Assembly: GCA_030667035.1 (NCBI GenBank)
Contig: DAOUWQ010000061.1
Location: forward strand, 1-7,416
Reading direction: 5' to 3'
Length of the DNA stretch: 7,416 bases
DNA from: Candidatus Heimdallarchaeota archaeon
GTDB taxonomy: Archaea; Asgardarchaeota; Heimdallarchaeia; JABLTI01
The notes beneath the pieces were generated by a model, which was not told where the DNA came from, searched no databases, and saw only the letters and a program-made list of their open reading frames with translations. A program made the position numbers and the translations under genes. Each line of letters opens with the position of its first letter. Positions within the stretch are counted from its first letter, which is position 1. Shown piece by piece: positions 5,798 through 7,416 of this stretch.

Positions 5798-7416
5798 CTA
5801 ACTCTTTGATTCATGCTCAATAAGGAGTCTCAAGTTAATGATTTCTCGGTCGATATCTCGTTCAAATTTACTAATTTGATTCTTATAATCGCGGAGAATT
5901 CTGATGTAAGCATCTTTTGAAATGGCTTTTTCACGAATATATCTTATTCTCAAATCACCGATGCTTCTTTCAACACTTATTCTCTTTTCTTCACTAACTT
6001 CGATCTTTTGAATTGAATCGCGGTATTTTCTACCTTGCTCTTTAAGAGCTCGTTTGGTTGTATCAAGCGTTTTAATTGTATCACGTAGCTTGCTTTCCAA
6101 AATCTTTCTTTGTTGATCGTATTCTTTAGCTTTAACTTTCTTCTTTCGTCTGCTTTCGTCTAACTCTGTAATCCTTGTTTGAATTGCAGTCTTTTCTTCA
6201 TATTTTTCTACGAAGTCTTGAATCAATTCTATTGGTACTTCATCTTTATCATCGGAAGTAATGATTACTTTCTCAATTACATCCTTTCTGAGAGTTCTTG
6301 CACCAATATAAAGTAAACATGCAAAGAAAGCAATTAATGAATAAACCAGTGGTTGAATAAAGTATGCTAAATCAGACATATAATAGCCAACACGTAGATT
6401 TATATTTTCGAATGAGGTTAGATTGGTTTTACTGAATGAGATTGTTTCTCTTTGACCAATTCGTAATAATACTGGTGTTTTAAATTGGTCGTAATCTACT
6501 GGTCTATCACCAAATAAAGCATATTGAACACTACTTCCTTGTGGGAATCTTATTGTTAGTTCGTAATTTCTCACATGGAATGGTATTGCGGGTATTCCAT
6601 CATAATCTAGGATAAATTCATTCTTATCGAATTGAAGCATGTCTTCGAGTTTAAGGGAGTAATCAATATTAAAGGAAACTTTTCCGCCACCAAAAATAGG
6701 ATATCTAAGATAGATATTAATTCGATTTAGTGAAACGAGTTCATTGCCAGTATTGGGTGGGAGTGAACCATACTCATCATATACTTTGACATTTTCTGCA
6801 TTATCTACTCCAATATAGAGTTTTGTAAATGCAAATGATGCAAAAAATCTGGGATCAGTAAGATCCCATAAAGGATCAATAGGAATGATACCAAAATTTT
6901 CTAATTCGATTTCTTCTTGAATATGGGCATAATACCAATTATCAATTGTAATCGTCCTTTTGTAATTTATTGCTTCAATTGGTGCAGTATAAGATGTGTA
7001 TGAAGCGATTTGAACTTTGTAAGTGTAATCATCTGTATTAGATTCATAAGCGTTTGAAAAATTATAAGCAGGAACACTATAGATTGGATTGAATACTACA
7101 GAAGCATCACCAATTGTTGCTAACTCATTTGGATAGATTAGTGAACTAATTATTTTACCCTCTTCAGCTTTTAGGAAAGTGGTTCTAGCAGTTTGAATGG
7201 GCAAAGAGAGAAATGGTATTCTACTTACATTCATTTTTATTCCATTGTAAAGATAAGCATCGTCAGACCAAAATATAAAAATTTCATAAGGTCGCAGATA
7301 TGTTTGATGAATTTGAATTTTGTATAAAGAATCATTATTCACTGCTGGATTAAGTGCTATAATATAATAGGTGAAATTTCCATCTTGATATTCGATCTCA
7401 ACATTTGTAGAATTCA
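5798..7416 (-). CDS. Ribophorin I-like protein (oligosaccharyltransferase subunit OST1/RPN1 homologue), N-terminus outside window
   Basis: The frame stays open to the right edge, giving 538 residues; a GTG at 7342 is internal and not a convincing start. Numbering from the first full codon, a large non-cytoplasmic part (1-350) precedes one membrane helix (about 351-373, FIQPLVYSLIAFFACLLYIG). A basic stop-transfer (RTLRK) and a cytoplasmic, strongly charged coiled-coil tail of about 160 residues follow. This is the ribophorin I plan. Recalled matches to human RPN1 include YKRTITIDNWYYAHIQEEIEL against its RVIEVSHWGNIAVEENVDL, YPIFGGGKVSFNIDYSL (238-254) against FPLFGGWKTHYIVGYNL, NPIYSVPAY against GPFRDVPAY, and KDAYIRILRDYKNQI near the C-terminus against KDTYIENEKLISGKR. 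Eukaryotic ribophorin I holds substrate and STT3 in the N-glycosylation complex; here an AglB partner is inferred. Five N-x-S/T sequons (1, 13, 62, 118, 331) all lie on the outer side. The signal peptide and perhaps 60-90 residues are missing. Confidence 0.85.
   Translation of the reverse strand, partial: NSTNVEIEYQDGNFTYYIIALNPAVNNDSLYKIQIHQTYLRPYEIFIFWSDDAYLYNGIKMNVSRIPFLSLPIQTARTTFLKAEEGKIISSLIYPNELATIGDASVVFNPIYSVPAYNFSNAYESNTDDYTYKVQIASYTSYTAPIEAINYKRTITIDNWYYAHIQEEIELENFGIIPIDPLWDLTDPRFFASFAFTKLYIGVDNAENVKVYDEYGSLPPNTGNELVSLNRINIYLRYPIFGGGKVSFNIDYSLKLEDMLQFDKNEFILDYDGIPAIPFHVRNYELTIRFPQGSSVQYALFGDRPVDYDQFKTPVLLRIGQRETISFSKTNLTSFENINLRVGYYMSDLAYFIQPLVYSLIAFFACLLYIGARTLRKDVIEKVIITSDDKDEVPIELIQDFVEKYEEKTAIQTRITELDESRRKKKVKAKEYDQQRKILESKLRDTIKTLDTTKRALKEQGRKYRDSIQKIEVSEEKRISVERSIGDLRIRYIREKAISKDAYIRILRDYKNQISKFERDIDREIINLRLLIEHESKS

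Noticed and set aside
7340..7342. GTG at 7342 as the start of the ribophorin I-like protein
   Set aside because: The frame remains open to the window edge with a sequence that continues the outer domain, and there is no signal peptide after the GTG.
1..7416. A defence system, CRISPR array, mobile element or tRNA gene
   Set aside because: I saw no regularly spaced repeats, transposase or recombinase motifs, terminal inverted repeats or cloverleaf-like sequence; the gene content is metabolic, translational and glycosylation-related.

Overview
This window most probably comes from an Asgard archaeon. The DNA is AT-rich, start codons include TTG, Shine-Dalgarno-like and TATA-like elements are present, and the genes are a mix of archaeal families: a CDKAL1/e-MtaB-type tRNA methylthiotransferase, an archaeal Prx6-type peroxiredoxin, a DUF354 protein and a PHP phosphoesterase. 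The strongest pointer is a gene at the right edge that reads as a homologue of ribophorin I, a subunit of the eukaryotic oligosaccharyltransferase. Ribophorin I homologues outside eukaryotes are known chiefly from Asgard archaea. The assignment comes from reading sequence and motifs only, not from a database search.

Layout, left to right. (1) Bases 1-202, minus strand: the first 67 residues of a small protein with a longin/roadblock-like pattern, cut by the left edge. (2) Bases 372-1029, minus strand: a peroxiredoxin split by a frameshift at a four-copy AAGA tetranucleotide repeat. Removing one repeat unit restores a normal 217-residue protein with all three expected cysteines. A 9-bp hairpin followed by T8 lies just downstream. 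(3) Bases 1196-2576, plus strand: a two-helix membrane protein overlapping a DUF354 glycosyltransferase-like protein. (4) Bases 2586-4639, minus strand, converging on the previous unit: the tRNA methylthiotransferase followed by a PHP-domain phosphoesterase. (5) Bases 4804-5697, plus strand, divergent from unit 4: a second small two-helix membrane protein followed by a WbpD/WlbB-like sugar N-acetyltransferase with a C-terminal zinc-knuckle-like element. (6) Bases 5798-7416, minus strand: the ribophorin I-like gene, with its N-terminus beyond the right edge. Units 5 and 6 converge on a palindromic, T/A-rich double terminator.

How the genes may fit together (inference). Three genes fit surface glycosylation: a nucleotide-sugar N-acetyltransferase, a DUF354 GT-B-like protein, and a ribophorin I-like candidate partner of an AglB/STT3 oligosaccharyltransferase. 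Each of the two sugar-enzyme genes is immediately preceded by a small two-helix membrane protein. The methylthiotransferase (tRNA A37) and the peroxiredoxin are housekeeping or stress functions with no evident link to glycosylation. No tRNA, rRNA, CRISPR array, insertion sequence or transposase was seen. No gene-free stretch exceeds 300 bases.
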